64,000 bases of DNA from NCBI RefSeq assembly GCF_002356335.1, contig NZ_AP018165.1, forward strand, positions 4,930,486-4,994,485. The letters are read 5' to 3'. The notes under the pieces are model-generated. The model saw only the letters and a list, made by a program, of their open reading frames with translations, made no database searches and had not been told where the DNA came from. The position numbers and the translations under genes were made by a program. The DNA comes from [Mycobacterium] stephanolepidis. GTDB taxonomy: Bacteria; Actinomycetota; Actinomycetes; Mycobacteriales; Mycobacteriaceae. Below, piece by piece: positions 35,084 through 44,620 of the stretch; the first letter of the stretch is position 1; the number at the start of each line of letters is the position of its first letter.

Positions 35084-36278
35084 ACACCGGGGCCACCATT
35101 CGCCCGCTGTATCCCTCGGAAGCGATGTTCGCGGGCAACCGCAGCACCGTGGCGTACTCGGCGTTCGGCACCGGCACTCTCAAAATTGACGCTCTGACAA
35201 CAGCTTTCCGCGCGCTGTTGGCGAGCTACCCGATGCTGTCCGCGCAGATCGTACCTGCTGGGCACGGGTACGTGCTTCGATACGCCCCCCCTCCGCCCGC
35301 ACTGCAGATCGGTGCATCCACCGCCCTTCCCCGGGCAGGGTTCACCATCGCCGACCCCGACACGGTCTGCGCCATCGACGTGGCACAGACCGGCACCGAC
35401 TTTCGATTGACGCTGCTGGCCCATCACAGCATCGCCGACGCGGTTGCCTCGCTGCGCTATCTGGAAGTGTTGTGCGCGTACTACACCCGCGCGGTCGAGA
35501 CGGGGTCGGCCGGGGCCATCCGCTCGTATCCACTCGCCCTGTCGCTGGAGCAGTTCCTTGCCACGCGCGGATACGTCCTACCCGAGGTCGGCGAGCCCCC
35601 GGCGCCGCGAGCAGAAACGACGGTCGACCCTACGGTCGTGGTTCGGCACGGGCGCACTCGGCTCGGGCGCGAGCAGACCACGGGTTGTTCGACGCGGCCC
35701 GCGCGGCCGACCTCACCGTGCACGGAGTCGTGTGCGCCGCGATTGTGCTGGCCGCTCATGCGCTTTCACGGTCGCAGGGCCCGGTCACGTTTGGCCTGAC
35801 ATCGTCGGTGGAGCTGCGCACACGGACGGACGTACCCATCGACGCGGCGCAAGGGACGGTGATCCAGGGTGCCGATACCGCGATTCTGACTGTCGTACCC
35901 GATGATGACCCGCTGCGCCTGGCTCGTGCCGTCCTGGATTCTCTGGCCGGTGGCCTTGCGGATCACACTGTGCACCAGGTATTTCTGCGCCGGCCACAGC
36001 TGCAGCACCAGTCGCTCGAGAATCCACTCATGGTCACGAACTGGGGTCGGATACCGACGCTGCCTCTGCCGGAGGGACTGCGCACACACGACTTCCGCGC
36101 CACCGTCCGCGGCCGGCGCATCGGGTTACGGGCCACGACACTTCCACCGAGCTTCTTCGTCACCACCTGTGACGAACGGCTCAGCATCGATCATCCCGCC
36201 TGGGTCGCCGACGAGTCTGACCCCACCATCGGCTGGACAGAGGCGCTAGGGCGCGCCTTCGACCGCATTCTCCGCTGA
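35080..36278 (+). pseudogene. PapA5-like acyltransferase, frameshifted
   Basis: Condensation-domain acyltransferase related to polyketide-associated proteins. The first frame starts at GTG 35080 (GTGA overlap with the previous stop) and includes the catalytic HHSIADA motif near residue 118, an HHxxxDG variant with Ala for Gly. At 35682-35685 one base is missing: the first frame reads REQTTG then nonsense, while the continuation GLFDAARAADLTVHGVVCAA is in the next frame. The second frame carries the C-terminal half with ENPLMVTNWGRIPTLPL and ends at 36278. One added base restores a 399-residue protein. It is either a broken gene or an indel error. The 3' end overlaps the convergent DxDGDG gene by 33 bases. 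Confidence 0.8.
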
Positions 36279-36794
36279 CGGACGCGGTGGTCCGAGTGGC
36301 CGGGCGACATCGGCAATCCCGTCACCGTCCGCATCGGTGAGTTCGACATCCCAGTGGCCGTCACCGGTGGTGTCCGCATACACGGAAGTGCCTGAATCGG
36401 TTGCCCGGAAGGCTCTTTCAGCATCTCCGTCGTTGTCCGCGTCGACTAGCTGCTCGGGCTTCCCGTCCCCATCGATATCTGCTGCGCCGCCGGCGTGTTC
36501 AACCCCGTCAAGACCGAACCAGCTGATAGATCCGCTCCGTTCCACGTGAAACGCCCACGTGCCCAAGCCATCATCGGTGAAGTAGGTCTCCGGCCTGCCG
36601 TCGTTGTCCACGTCAAGGACGCTGTGGTCCGCCGAGCCATCACCGTCCGAATCCCACATCACGTCGTCGAACAACCCGTCGCCGTCGAAATCCAGACGCA
36701 CCGCGTCCATGACTCCATCTCCGTCAAGATCGGCGTTGGGTGGTGCATCCCACGCGGTGACGCTCCCGTCTCCGATACCAAAGCAGTAATCCAT
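36246..36794 (-). CDS. Calcium-binding DxDGDG repeat protein
   Basis: A 182-residue acidic protein with eight loops of the type DxDGDG or DxDNDG, at residues 22, 35, 48, 61, 106, 118, 141 and 154. The first four are spaced exactly 13 residues apart. This is the thrombospondin-3/FG-GAP style of calcium loop. No signal peptide or membrane segment is visible, so export would need another route such as type VII secretion. Function unknown. The start MDYCFGIGDG at 36794 was chosen because the repeats begin right after it; the open frame extends upstream to 36980 through Arg-rich, less convincing sequence. It is the last gene of the five-gene minus-strand island. Confidence 0.65.
   Translation of the reverse strand: MDYCFGIGDGSVTAWDAPPNADLDGDGVMDAVRLDFDGDGLFDDVMWDSDGDGSADHSVLDVDNDGRPETYFTDDGLGTWAFHVERSGSISWFGLDGVEHAGGAADIDGDGKPEQLVDADNDGDAERAFRATDSGTSVYADTTGDGHWDVELTDADGDGIADVARPLGPPRPSAENAVEGAP
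36539..36552. promoter_or_regulatory. parS-like site inside the DxDGDG gene
   Basis: GTTCCACGTGAAAC matches the parS core GTTTCACGTGAAAC at 13 of 14 positions. It lies about 23.5 kb from the two perfect parS cores near parA. On the coding strand it encodes part of AFHVERS. Whether ParB binds it is unknown. Confidence 0.4.
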
Positions 36795-36980
36795 ACCCGA
36801 TACGAGGCCGCGACGGCTCCGCGCGTTCCGCCTTCTTGGGGCATGTGGATAACCGCGGAGGCAGAAACTGCGCTGATTTCGGTTCACATAGTTAGGAGGG
36901 GAACCACAGCGATTCGGTTCCATACGCGATTCAAACCCTGTAACCCGACCGAACCCAAGACGACATCCCTGCTCGTGCAC

Positions 36981-37289
36981 TCACAGGCTGCCCAACTGCC
37001 ACCCAGCGATCATTAGCAAGGTGCTCAATACCAACAGCACCGCGATCATCCACCACTGGCGGACACGCGCCTTGCGGTCTGCCCATATCCAAATGGCGAG
37101 AATCGCCACCACTATCCCTAGAGCGACTCCTGCCGCCTTCATCGCAACATACACAGACGCCATGGACATGGCCGCGGCAACAAGACTGTACAGAAGCACA
37201 GCCTGCATAAGCAGATATCGCAGGATGTCTTGCAGCAGTACCAGAATCCACCGCCGCGGCGGTTCGTCCACACGACGGTTCGAGTCCAT
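36981..37289 (-). CDS. Small membrane protein, immunity-like paralogue B
   Basis: A 102-residue protein with three hydrophobic segments at about 22-48, 51-69 and 78-98 and a charged N-terminus (MDSNRRVDEPPRRW). It is a paralogue of the gene upstream: both share an AAGVALGIVVAI-like segment, a basic RK patch, an RQ-W pair and an AGW-LG ending. No known domain is recognised. Small multi-membrane proteins following a type VII substrate gene often act as immunity proteins; that role is inference only. A weak ribosome site precedes the ATG. Confidence 0.65.
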   Translation of the reverse strand: MDSNRRVDEPPRRWILVLLQDILRYLLMQAVLLYSLVAAAMSMASVYVAMKAAGVALGIVVAILAIWIWADRKARVRQWWMIAVLLVLSTLLMIAGWQLGSL

Positions 37290-37311
37290 CGGAACTAGGT
37301 CGTCGCAACCA

Positions 37312-37692
37312 TTACTCAGCGTGCACTGACCACACGCCCAGTTTCCATCCCACTGCCATCATCGCGACATCGATGACGCCCAGCAGCACAGCAAGTAGCC
37401 ATTGCTGCCTCACCGTCAACTTCTTCCGCAGCGCAAATACGATGGCTACCAACGTGCCGATACCGAGCGCAACGCCCCCAATCTTCATCCAGGTCTGCCC
37501 GGAAATCAGACACATCACCACCACGATGCAACTCGCAAAAAGGACTATCTCCACGAACAGTTGGCGGATGAAGCCTTCAGATAACGCAAGCAACCCCCAG
37601 CCCGCGGCACGCGCCACATCACGGCGCGATGGTTCAGACACCTCGTGCTTTTGTTCCACCACGTTGTCTCTCAGGCCGTCCTCGTCGGTCAT
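37312..37692 (-). CDS. Small membrane protein, immunity-like paralogue A
   Basis: A 126-residue protein. A soluble acidic N-terminus of about 40 residues is followed by hydrophobic segments at 44-62 and 68-86 and a last one at 98-116. It shares with the next gene the KIGGVALGIGTLVAIV-like segment, RKKLTVRQQWLLAVLL and GWKLG near the end. GGAAGAGGAAGAG upstream of the ATG supports the start. The two genes look like an old tandem duplication. Function unknown. Confidence 0.65.
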   Translation of the reverse strand: MTDEDGLRDNVVEQKHEVSEPSRRDVARAAGWGLLALSEGFIRQLFVEIVLFASCIVVVMCLISGQTWMKIGGVALGIGTLVAIVFALRKKLTVRQQWLLAVLLGVIDVAMMAVGWKLGVWSVHAE

Positions 37693-37719
37693 AGCAACTC
37701 TTCCTCTTCCTGGGCCTGG

Positions 37720-38076
37720 TCAGATCGCACCCGGCGGTGGCTGGCACGCCGGATCGCTGCTCACCGAGCCCTGAGCCGCTGCCGCATTCTCGGCGACCAT
37801 TTTGTTGATGTGGCTTACAAGCAATCCCGAGTTGGGGGACACCCCGCTGAACAACCGAGACCACGTTTCCTGCCCGCTCGCCACCAGAGTCGCGGCCGAC
37901 CGCATGTCCGAACCAAGTTCACCCTCGATCGACTTGGACTGCAATTGCTGAAGAACCTCGGCCGGCACCTGATTCTGCGACCTGAAAGCTTGGAGCTGAC
38001 TTTCGGCTTCTCCGACCGCAGTTCGGACGCTAGCCAGCGCAGCCGCAATACGTGCGCTGTGATCGACGACCGGCAT
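37720..38076 (-). CDS. Small helical protein, candidate type VII secretion partner
   Basis: A 118-residue, mostly helical soluble protein. It begins MPVVDHSARIAAALASVRTA and contains TWSRLFSG at residues 71-78, then a low-complexity tail ending DPACQPPPGAI. No signal peptide. Size, helical character and position 2 bases after the WXG100-like gene fit an Esx/Esp-type partner or chaperone, but no family is firmly recognised. A GGCGGATAACA ribosome site precedes the ATG. Confidence 0.6.
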   Translation of the reverse strand: MPVVDHSARIAAALASVRTAVGEAESQLQAFRSQNQVPAEVLQQLQSKSIEGELGSDMRSAATLVASGQETWSRLFSGVSPNSGLLVSHINKMVAENAAAAQGSVSSDPACQPPPGAI

Positions 38077-38078
38077 TG

Positions 38079-39071
38079 TTATCCGCCTGCCGTGGGTGCT
38101 GGGGGAAGCGACTCGCTCGTGAACACGAGATACGAAGCCTTGATGAAGTCCACGATCGACTTCAATAGATTCATAAAGACCATCAAGACCTTTCTCGCAG
38201 AGTTGAGCGTGGTGATCGCTTCTTTCACCGTCTTAATTGCCTTCCATTGCCCCCACAATGGAATCGCCGCATTACTCCATGCCGCTGAGACAAGACTGAT
38301 CACGGTCTTGACGATGTCGATGGTCACTTGCGCGAATGACACGGCCTGCTCGACTGCGTCTTTAAGATAGTTTCCCATCTGCTCCAGGGCCGACTTTTGA
38401 CCACCGATTGACCCGTTCCAGCGCTGGAAGTAGGCCGACTGCGCGGTCGCAGCATTCCCGGTCCACGTCTTCGTGATGGCGGTTTGGCCTCGCTCTAGAT
38501 TCTGGCGGACGGTCTCGGCGCAGCTGGCCAGATGCTGCCATGCCGAAACCTGGGTCGCGGCCTTACTCACGTCTCCAGCGATAAAACTGGTGAGTGACTG
38601 TCGGATATCAGGCCCGCCCACCTTAATAATCACGTCGCAGATCGTGTCGAAAAGCATCCCCAAGGACACCTCCGGCAACTGCTGACCGTTAGAAGTAGGC
38701 GGCATGAGATGGGATGCACCGGTCGTAACATCCTCGAATCCACTCGCCACACCGTCATCGGTAACCGCCAGGGAACCATCGGCTTTCGCGATTTCGGAAG
38801 CGAAGTTGTGGTCTCGCTGATGGTAGTCGTCCGCCGCATACTCCAGCGCCAGACCCGACTTGCGCAGGCGTTCACCGTCGGTGTCCAGGGTGGTCTGCAC
38901 CTTCGGAAGAAGTTCCCGGTACTCGCCTGTAATCAGCTCCAGAATCTTGCCGAAATTGGCGTCATTGAGGTACTTCTCCGCATAGTCGTTGCCCGCGTAC
39001 ATGTCTGCACCTGCGCGGCTCACCTGCTTCGACCATCCTCGGAGGTCTGAAACCTCCACCGATACCACCAC
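38079..39071 (-). CDS. WXG100-like large protein, candidate type VII secretion substrate
   Basis: A 330-residue protein. An N-terminal helical domain (1-95) contains two YxxxD motifs, Y78-D82 and Y83-D87, which resemble the general type VII export signal. A second helical region at 170-240 has a WTG turn at 203-205 followed by FQRW, the WXG100 pattern. Residues 245-315 form several hydrophobic or amphipathic helices (VTIDIVKTVISLVSAAW, LMVFMNLLKSIVDFI) and the tail is Pro-rich. No classical signal peptide. It is the first gene of the five-gene island and its GTG is preceded by GGGGAGACAAAA. A membrane-active toxin or structural Esp protein are both possible. Base composition is visibly AT-richer than the flanks. 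Confidence 0.6.
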   Translation of the reverse strand: MVVSVEVSDLRGWSKQVSRAGADMYAGNDYAEKYLNDANFGKILELITGEYRELLPKVQTTLDTDGERLRKSGLALEYAADDYHQRDHNFASEIAKADGSLAVTDDGVASGFEDVTTGASHLMPPTSNGQQLPEVSLGMLFDTICDVIIKVGGPDIRQSLTSFIAGDVSKAATQVSAWQHLASCAETVRQNLERGQTAITKTWTGNAATAQSAYFQRWNGSIGGQKSALEQMGNYLKDAVEQAVSFAQVTIDIVKTVISLVSAAWSNAAIPLWGQWKAIKTVKEAITTLNSARKVLMVFMNLLKSIVDFIKASYLVFTSESLPPAPTAGG

Positions 39072-39225
39072 TTTTGTCTCCCCTTCTAAGCGTTATTGCC
39101 CGTCGGTGAAGTACGAGTCCGTCAACGGCTGTTTGGTTCCGTCTCTGGGAAACATTCTTCGCGGGTAGTTGAATCTGCAACCACTCTCCCTCCGGCGCTC
39201 ACGCGACTGGATAATCTCTGACCTC

Positions 39226-39993
39226 GTGGATGCCCCAACACTCACGCTGCTTCTCAGTGCAGCGGCCGCCGCGGGCTGGGTCGATGCGGTGGTGGGTGGT
39301 GGCGGGCTCGTCCTCATCCCCGTGCTGCTGCTCGTCTTTCCCGGGATGACTCCCGCGACGGCGCTGGGAACCAACAAACTCGCCGCGCTGGCCGGCACGT
39401 CCTCGGCCGCCGTCCGGCTCTTCCCGCGCACCCCGTTGAACTGGCGCGCTCTCCTGGGAGCATTCGTGCTCGCCGCGGCCTGTTCCAGCGCCGGCGCCTA
39501 CACCGCCTCGCGGCTACCGGTGTCGGTCTTCAAACCCGTGGTGCTCGTGCTGCTGGTGGCCGTCGGAGTGTTCGTCGCGACCCGTCCACAGTTCGGCACC
39601 GCGACGGCGGGCACCGCGCGCACCAAGGCCACCACGGTCGCCGCGCTCGCGGTCGCGGCCATCCTGATCGCGTTCTACGACGGAATCATGGGCCCGGGCA
39701 CCGGGACGTTCATGATCATCACCCTGACCGCCGTCGCGGGAATGACGTTCCTGGAAAGCTCGGCCACCGCCAAAGTGCTCAACTCGGGAACCAATGTCGG
39801 TGCTCTCATCGTCTTCGCGTCGCAGGGCCACGTGCTGTGGCTACTGGGCCTGTCGCTCGGTGTCGCGAACATCGCGGGCGCTCAGCTCGGCGCATATATG
39901 GCGCTCGGACGCGGCGCGGGATTTGTCCGCGTGGTGCTGCTGGTGGTCGTCGTGGTAATGGTGGGCAAGCTCGGCTACGACATGATCGGCTGA
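39226..39993 (+). CDS. TSUP-family (TauE/SafE) anion permease
   Basis: A 255-residue membrane protein with about eight helices. TSUP signatures are WVDAVVGGGGLVLIPVLLL at residues 17-35, GTNKLAALAGTSSAAVRLF, then FYDGIMGPGTGTF in the second half. Such proteins export sulfite or related sulfur or organic anions; the substrate is unknown. The GTG at 39226 is used; it lies 8 bases after TAATCT and has no ribosome site, so it may be leaderless. It is divergent from the WXG100-like island and converges on pcnA with a 6-base gap. Confidence 0.85.
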   Translation: MDAPTLTLLLSAAAAAGWVDAVVGGGGLVLIPVLLLVFPGMTPATALGTNKLAALAGTSSAAVRLFPRTPLNWRALLGAFVLAAACSSAGAYTASRLPVSVFKPVVLVLLVAVGVFVATRPQFGTATAGTARTKATTVAALAVAAILIAFYDGIMGPGTGTFMIITLTAVAGMTFLESSATAKVLNSGTNVGALIVFASQGHVLWLLGLSLGVANIAGAQLGAYMALGRGAGFVRVVLLVVVVVMVGKLGYDMIG

Positions 39994-39999
39994 GCGCGC

Positions 40000-41436
40000 T
40001 CAGGCACGGCTCGCCCACCATTCGCGCAGCGCCTCAACCGCCTCGTCGTGATCGAGCGGTCCCCGCTCCAGCCGTAGCTCTTTCAGGAACCGCCACGCCT
40101 GCCCGATGATCGGCCCGGCCGGAACGCCCAACAGCTCCATGATCTCGTTGCCGTCGAGGTCGGGCCGCACCCGCGCCAGATCCTCCTTGGCGGTCAGTTC
40201 GGCGATGCGCTCCTCAAGCCCGTCATAGTTCGCCTGCAGCCGGGCCGCTCGCCGCTTGTTCCGCGTGGTGCAGTCCGCGCGCACCAGCTTGTGCAGCAGC
40301 GGCAACATCGGGCCGGCATCGGTGACATACCGGCGCACCGCCGAATCGGTCCACTTGCCATCCCCATAGCCGTGGAACCGTAAATGCAGATACACCAGCT
40401 GCGACACGTCGTCGACCATCTGCTTGGAGTACTTGAGGGCACGCATCCGCTTGCGCACCATCTTGGCCCCGACAACCTCATGGTGGTGAAAGCTCACCCC
40501 GCCGCCGTCCTCATGCCGACGGGTGGCCGGCTTGCCGATGTCGTGCAGCAGCGCCGCCCACCTCAACACCAGATCGGGGCCGTCATCCTCGAGGTCGATC
40601 GCCTGCTCCAACACCGTCAACGAGTGCCGGTAGACGTCCTTGTGCTGGTGATGCTCATCGATGGTCAGCTGCATCTCACCGACCTCGGGCAGCACGACCG
40701 CGCCAAGACCGCTCTCCACCAGCAGATCGATTCCGGCGACCGGATTGGCGCCCACGATCATCTTGTCCAGCTCCACCTGCACCCGCTCAGCGGTGATCCG
40801 ACCCAACTGGCCGGCCATCGCATCCAGCGCCTTCAACACCCGGGGCGCCACCGTGAAACCCAGCTGAGATACGAAGCGGGCGGCGCGCAGCATGCGCAAC
40901 GGATCGTCACCGAAAGAGATCTCCGGAGCAGACGGGGTGTCCAGCACCCCGGCACGCAGGGCCTCCAGTCCGTTCAGCGGATCGCAGAACTCTCCCGGCC
41001 CGTCCGGCCCGATTTTCACCGCCATCGCGTTGACGGTGAAATCCCTGCGCACCAGATCACCCTCGAGGCTGTCGCCGAACACCACTTCGGGGTTGCGCGA
41101 CTGCTGGTCATAGCTATCGCTGCGGTATGTGGTGATTTCCACCCGCTGCCCCTTGCGCACCACACCGAGGGTGCCGAAGGCGATACCGGCGTCCCAGGTG
41201 GCCTCGGCCCAGCCGGCCACCAATTCCTGCACCTGCTCAGGACGGGCATCGGTGGTGAAGTCCAGATCAGTGCCCAACTTGCCCAACAGGGCGTCGCGGA
41301 CGGTACCGCCCACCAGATACAGGTCAAAACCTGCCGAATCGAAGAGTGCACCCAACTCCGACAGCATCTTCTTGTGCCGGTTCAGGGTCACTGCGGCGGT
41401 GGCCAGCAGCTCGGCGGACGGTATCGATTCGGGCAC
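40000..41436 (-). CDS. pcnA: CCA-adding tRNA nucleotidyltransferase
   Basis: Adds or repairs the 3'-CCA of tRNAs. The 478-residue protein has the class II nucleotidyltransferase motif [20 protein letters not shown] near residue 40, an [11 protein letters not shown] segment, [17 protein letters not shown], and an HD domain ([21 protein letters not shown]). It is the Rv3907c counterpart and is divergent from mutT4. The GTG start at 41436 lacks a Shine-Dalgarno and lies 7 bases downstream of TAGGCT (complement of 41444-41449), a leaderless arrangement. Confidence 0.95.
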   Translation of the reverse strand: MPESIPSAELLATAAVTLNRHKKMLSELGALFDSAGFDLYLVGGTVRDALLGKLGTDLDFTTDARPEQVQELVAGWAEATWDAGIAFGTLGVVRKGQRVEITTYRSDSYDQQSRNPEVVFGDSLEGDLVRRDFTVNAMAVKIGPDGPGEFCDPLNGLEALRAGVLDTPSAPEISFGDDPLRMLRAARFVSQLGFTVAPRVLKALDAMAGQLGRITAERVQVELDKMIVGANPVAGIDLLVESGLGAVVLPEVGEMQLTIDEHHQHKDVYRHSLTVLEQAIDLEDDGPDLVLRWAALLHDIGKPATRRHEDGGGVSFHHHEVVGAKMVRKRMRALKYSKQMVDDVSQLVYLHLRFHGYGDGKWTDSAVRRYVTDAGPMLPLLHKLVRADCTTRNKRRAARLQANYDGLEERIAELTAKEDLARVRPDLDGNEIMELLGVPAGPIIGQAWRFLKELRLERGPLDHDEAVEALREWWASRA

Positions 41437-41443
41437 GTCGGGC

Positions 41444-41491
41444 AGCCTACCGGCGCGTATCGCGGGGGCTCTCAGTAGCGGGAACTACTAT
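41444..41491. promoter_or_regulatory. Divergent leaderless promoters of pcnA and mutT4
   Basis: On the minus strand TAGGCT (41444-41449) sits 7 bases before the pcnA GTG. On the plus strand TACTAT (41486-41491) sits 7 bases before the mutT4 GTG. Two back-to-back TANNNT-N7-GTG arrangements within 62 bases explain why neither gene has a ribosome-binding site. Confidence 0.65.
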
Positions 41492-41498
41492 CACATGG

Positions 41499-42308
41499 GT
41501 GTCTGACTCCTCCGGCGGTTCCCGCACGGGTGGGTCGTCGGATGAACCCGGCTCGGACCCCGCCTCAGCGCGGGGCAGGGGGTCGCGACGCGGTCGGCGC
41601 AACCGATCGCAGGGCCGGGCACAAGGCGCTAGCACTCCGGCGGCCTCCCCGGCCGCAGGCGCTCCTCACGGAACCAACGGAACCGGTGCTGCGGGTGCAA
41701 AAGGCCGCGGACGCGGGCGCGCGAAGGGCGGCGCCGCCGGAACCTCGTTGCGCACCGTCCGTGAGACCTCCGCAGGTGGCCTGGTCATCGCCGGCATCGA
41801 CGGCCCCAAGGACGGCCAGGTGGCCGCCCTCATCGGACGGACCGACCGGCGTGGCCGAATGTTGTGGTCACTGCCCAAGGGTCACATCGAGCAGGGCGAG
41901 ACCGCCGAGCAGACCGCCATCCGCGAGGTCGCCGAGGAGACCGGTATCCGCGGAAGCGTGCTGGCCGCACTCGGCAGCATCGACTACTGGTTCGTCACCG
42001 AAGGCCGCCGCGTACACAAGACCGTCCACCACTATCTGATGCGCTCGCTGGGCGGAGAGCTCTCCGATGACGATGTCGAAGTCACCGAGGTCGCCTGGGT
42101 CCCCCTCGGGGAGCTGCCCACCCGGCTGGCGTACGCCGATGAGCGTCGGCTGGCCCAAGTGGCCGGCGACCTCATCGACAAGCTGCACAACGACGGGCCC
42201 GAATCACTGCCCCCGTTGCCTCCGTCCACCCCGAGACGCCGCCCACAGACGCACTCCAGCACCCATAGGACACCGGGCCGACGAACCGGGCGTGGACCAC
42301 AGCAATGA
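41499..42308 (+). CDS. mutT4: MutT4-like Nudix hydrolase
   Basis: Hydrolyses nucleoside diphosphate derivatives; Mtb MutT4 (Rv3908) is the syntenic counterpart. After a low-complexity Arg/Gly/Ala-rich N-terminus of about 85 residues comes the Nudix domain, with the box [20 protein letters not shown] running over residues 128-150. The C-terminal tail is Pro/Arg-rich. The GTG at 41499 was chosen for its leaderless position after TACTAT; the frame continues upstream without a start signal. The stop overlaps the next start as ATGA. Confidence 0.9.
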   Translation: MSDSSGGSRTGGSSDEPGSDPASARGRGSRRGRRNRSQGRAQGASTPAASPAAGAPHGTNGTGAAGAKGRGRGRAKGGAAGTSLRTVRETSAGGLVIAGIDGPKDGQVAALIGRTDRRGRMLWSLPKGHIEQGETAEQTAIREVAEETGIRGSVLAALGSIDYWFVTEGRRVHKTVHHYLMRSLGGELSDDDVEVTEVAWVPLGELPTRLAYADERRLAQVAGDLIDKLHNDGPESLPPLPPSTPRRRPQTHSSTHRTPGRRTGRGPQQ

Positions 42309-44620
42309 CTCGAATCACGCTTCGCAACGCGACGCGTGTGGCGGCGGCACTCGCCGTCCTCGCACTTGTCCTGCTGGGCGCTCCCTGGGCCACACCGCGC
42401 GCCCATGCCTATCGGGACGGGCAGTTCCTCAAGGTCGTCCTTGACGAGGTGACCCCACAAACCGTCACCACCGTCGATTCGACCGTGACGGTGCGGGGAA
42501 CGGTGGTCAACGTCGGCGATCGCCCGGTGACCGACGTGGTCGTGCGGCTAGAGCGCGCCGAGGCGGTCGCGACCAGTGCCGAGTTACGCGCCAATCTTCA
42601 CGGCCGCCACGACCAGTACCAGCCCATCGGTGATTTCGTCACTCTCGCAGGCACTCTCGAGCAGGGTCAGCAGCGTCCCTTCACGCTCGCCTTCCCGCTG
42701 CGCGGCGGCACCGGACCAACCTGGAACATCTCCACGCCCGGGGTGTATCCAGCCCTGGTGAACGTCAACGGCACCCCCGACTACGGGGCAGCTGCCCGGC
42801 TCGATGACGCGCGCTTCCTGCTCCCGGTTCTCGGAGTTCCGCCCCCCGCCGGTGCTCCCTCCGAACCCGAGGTCGCACCCGACACCTCTCGCCCCGTGGG
42901 TTTGACGCTGTTGTGGCCGTTGGCCGACCGCCCGCGGCTGGCGCCCGGTCAGCCCGGTGGGCCGGCGCCGGTGCGGCTACTCGACGATCAGCTCGAACGT
43001 TCCCTGTCACCCGGAGGCCGGTTGGATGCGCTGCTGGGTGCCCTGGAGTTCGCGACCGAGGCGGTCGTCGACCCCAAGGCAGATCTGGCCCGCACGGTCT
43101 GCCTGGCTGTCGACCCCGATCTGCTGGTGACGGTCAACGAGATGACCCTCGGGTACCAGGTTCTCGACAACTCCGCCGATCCCGCCGGTCCGGTGCACCC
43201 CGGCACCGGACAGGGGCTCGCGGCGGCCTGGCTCGAGAGGCTGCGCGCGTTGGCCAAGCGCACGTGCGTCACGCCGCTGCCGTATGCACAGGCCGGGCTG
43301 GATGCTGTGGCTCAGATGGCCGATGAGGGTCTGGCCCATCAGGCCACCACCGGCACCGCAGATGTGCTCGACCAGATTCTAGGAATCAACAGCCTGCGCG
43401 GTGCCACCCTTCTCGGCGACGGTCATCTGTCGAAGGCGGGCATAGATCTGCTCACCGGACAGGGTCCTACCGTGGCAGTGTCGGCCCTGCCCGCAGATCA
43501 GGAGACACCACCGGACTTCAACCCGCGCCGGGTGTCCGACACCGTCGTGGCGGCACCTTTCGACCCGTCGGTGGGCGCCGCGCTCAGCGCCGCCGGACGC
43601 GCCCCCACCACGCCCGAGTACGTACCCCGGTCGCTTCGCTTTACCCTGCAACATGATTCGCGCGTAGCGCGGATGCAGGACGCCCTCGGCGCGATGGCCT
43701 GGCAGGCGCTGACTCCCCAGCAGACTCCCCGCCAGACGATTCTGCTGCCGGACGCCACCTGGGATCTGTCCGACGGCGAGGCCCGCGCCATCCTGTCCAC
43801 CACATCCACGCTTCTGCACGCCGGACTCGCGATACCGCGACCGCTGCCCACCGTGATCGGCGAGGCGCGCGCCGGCGCCCAGGCCAACCCGGTGGACACC
43901 GCGTTCGGGGTGGATTCGCCGGGCGCCGGGGACGACGGGGTATCGCTCGGGCTGGGCGACGAGGTCCGGCGGCTGTGGGGACTCACCGCAGCGCTGACCG
44001 TGGACGCCCGCACCGGCCTCACCGGTGTCCAGTACACCGATCCGTTGCGCCAGGACGCCCTACGCGCCGTGAGCCAGAGCGTTCCGCCCGACGCTCGCGA
44101 CGACACCGCCCAGGAACGGCTGTCGGCCATCCGCCGCACTGTCGGTGACCTGTTCAACGCCGTCACCGTCGTCAATCCGGGTGGTTCCTACACACTGGCC
44201 ACCGAACACAGCCCGCTGCCGCTGGTGCTGCGCAATGAGCTTCCCGTGCCGATCCGGGTCGCTCTCCGCGTCGAAACGCCCGCCGGTATGAGTGCCACAG
44301 ATGTTGGCGTGCAAGAGATTCCGCCGGGGTTCCTGCCGGTGAAGGTGCCGGTGGAGGTCAACGTCTCCCAGCGCATGGCTGTCGACGTAACGCTGCATAC
44401 CCCCGATGGCCTGCCATTGGGTGATCCGGTACGTCTGTCGGTGCACTCCAACGCCTACGGAAAGCCGCTGTTCTTCATCACCATCAGCGCAGCCACGGTG
44501 CTCTTCGCGTTGACGGGCCGGCGCCTATGGCATCGGTTCCGCGGCCAGCCCGACCGCGCCGATCTCGACCGCGAGGATGAGGTTTCCGCCGACGGGAAGG
44601 GCACCCCGTGGCAGCCGTGA
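42305..44620 (+). CDS. DUF6049-type exported membrane-anchored protein, Rv3909 homologue
   Basis: A 771-residue envelope protein. The signal peptide covers residues 1-36 ([18 protein letters not shown]). A large external part begins with an Ig-like beta domain ([20 protein letters not shown]). One C-terminal membrane helix lies near residue 725 ([17 protein letters not shown]) with a short basic tail. Function unknown, but it is always between mutT4 and murJ in mycobacteria, which suggests a role in peptidoglycan export or cell-wall growth. Its start overlaps mutT4 by 4 bases and its end overlaps murJ by 13. Confidence 0.9.
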   Translation: MTRITLRNATRVAAALAVLALVLLGAPWATPRAHAYRDGQFLKVVLDEVTPQTVTTVDSTVTVRGTVVNVGDRPVTDVVVRLERAEAVATSAELRANLHGRHDQYQPIGDFVTLAGTLEQGQQRPFTLAFPLRGGTGPTWNISTPGVYPALVNVNGTPDYGAAARLDDARFLLPVLGVPPPAGAPSEPEVAPDTSRPVGLTLLWPLADRPRLAPGQPGGPAPVRLLDDQLERSLSPGGRLDALLGALEFATEAVVDPKADLARTVCLAVDPDLLVTVNEMTLGYQVLDNSADPAGPVHPGTGQGLAAAWLERLRALAKRTCVTPLPYAQAGLDAVAQMADEGLAHQATTGTADVLDQILGINSLRGATLLGDGHLSKAGIDLLTGQGPTVAVSALPADQETPPDFNPRRVSDTVVAAPFDPSVGAALSAAGRAPTTPEYVPRSLRFTLQHDSRVARMQDALGAMAWQALTPQQTPRQTILLPDATWDLSDGEARAILSTTSTLLHAGLAIPRPLPTVIGEARAGAQANPVDTAFGVDSPGAGDDGVSLGLGDEVRRLWGLTAALTVDARTGLTGVQYTDPLRQDALRAVSQSVPPDARDDTAQERLSAIRRTVGDLFNAVTVVNPGGSYTLATEHSPLPLVLRNELPVPIRVALRVETPAGMSATDVGVQEIPPGFLPVKVPVEVNVSQRMAVDVTLHTPDGLPLGDPVRLSVHSNAYGKPLFFITISAATVLFALTGRRLWHRFRGQPDRADLDREDEVSADGKGTPWQP

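Noticed and set aside
36844-36852. Perfect DnaA-box nonamer TGTGGATAA upstream of the DxDGDG gene
   Set aside because: Single isolated nonamer far from the origin region; such matches are expected by chance in 64 kb.
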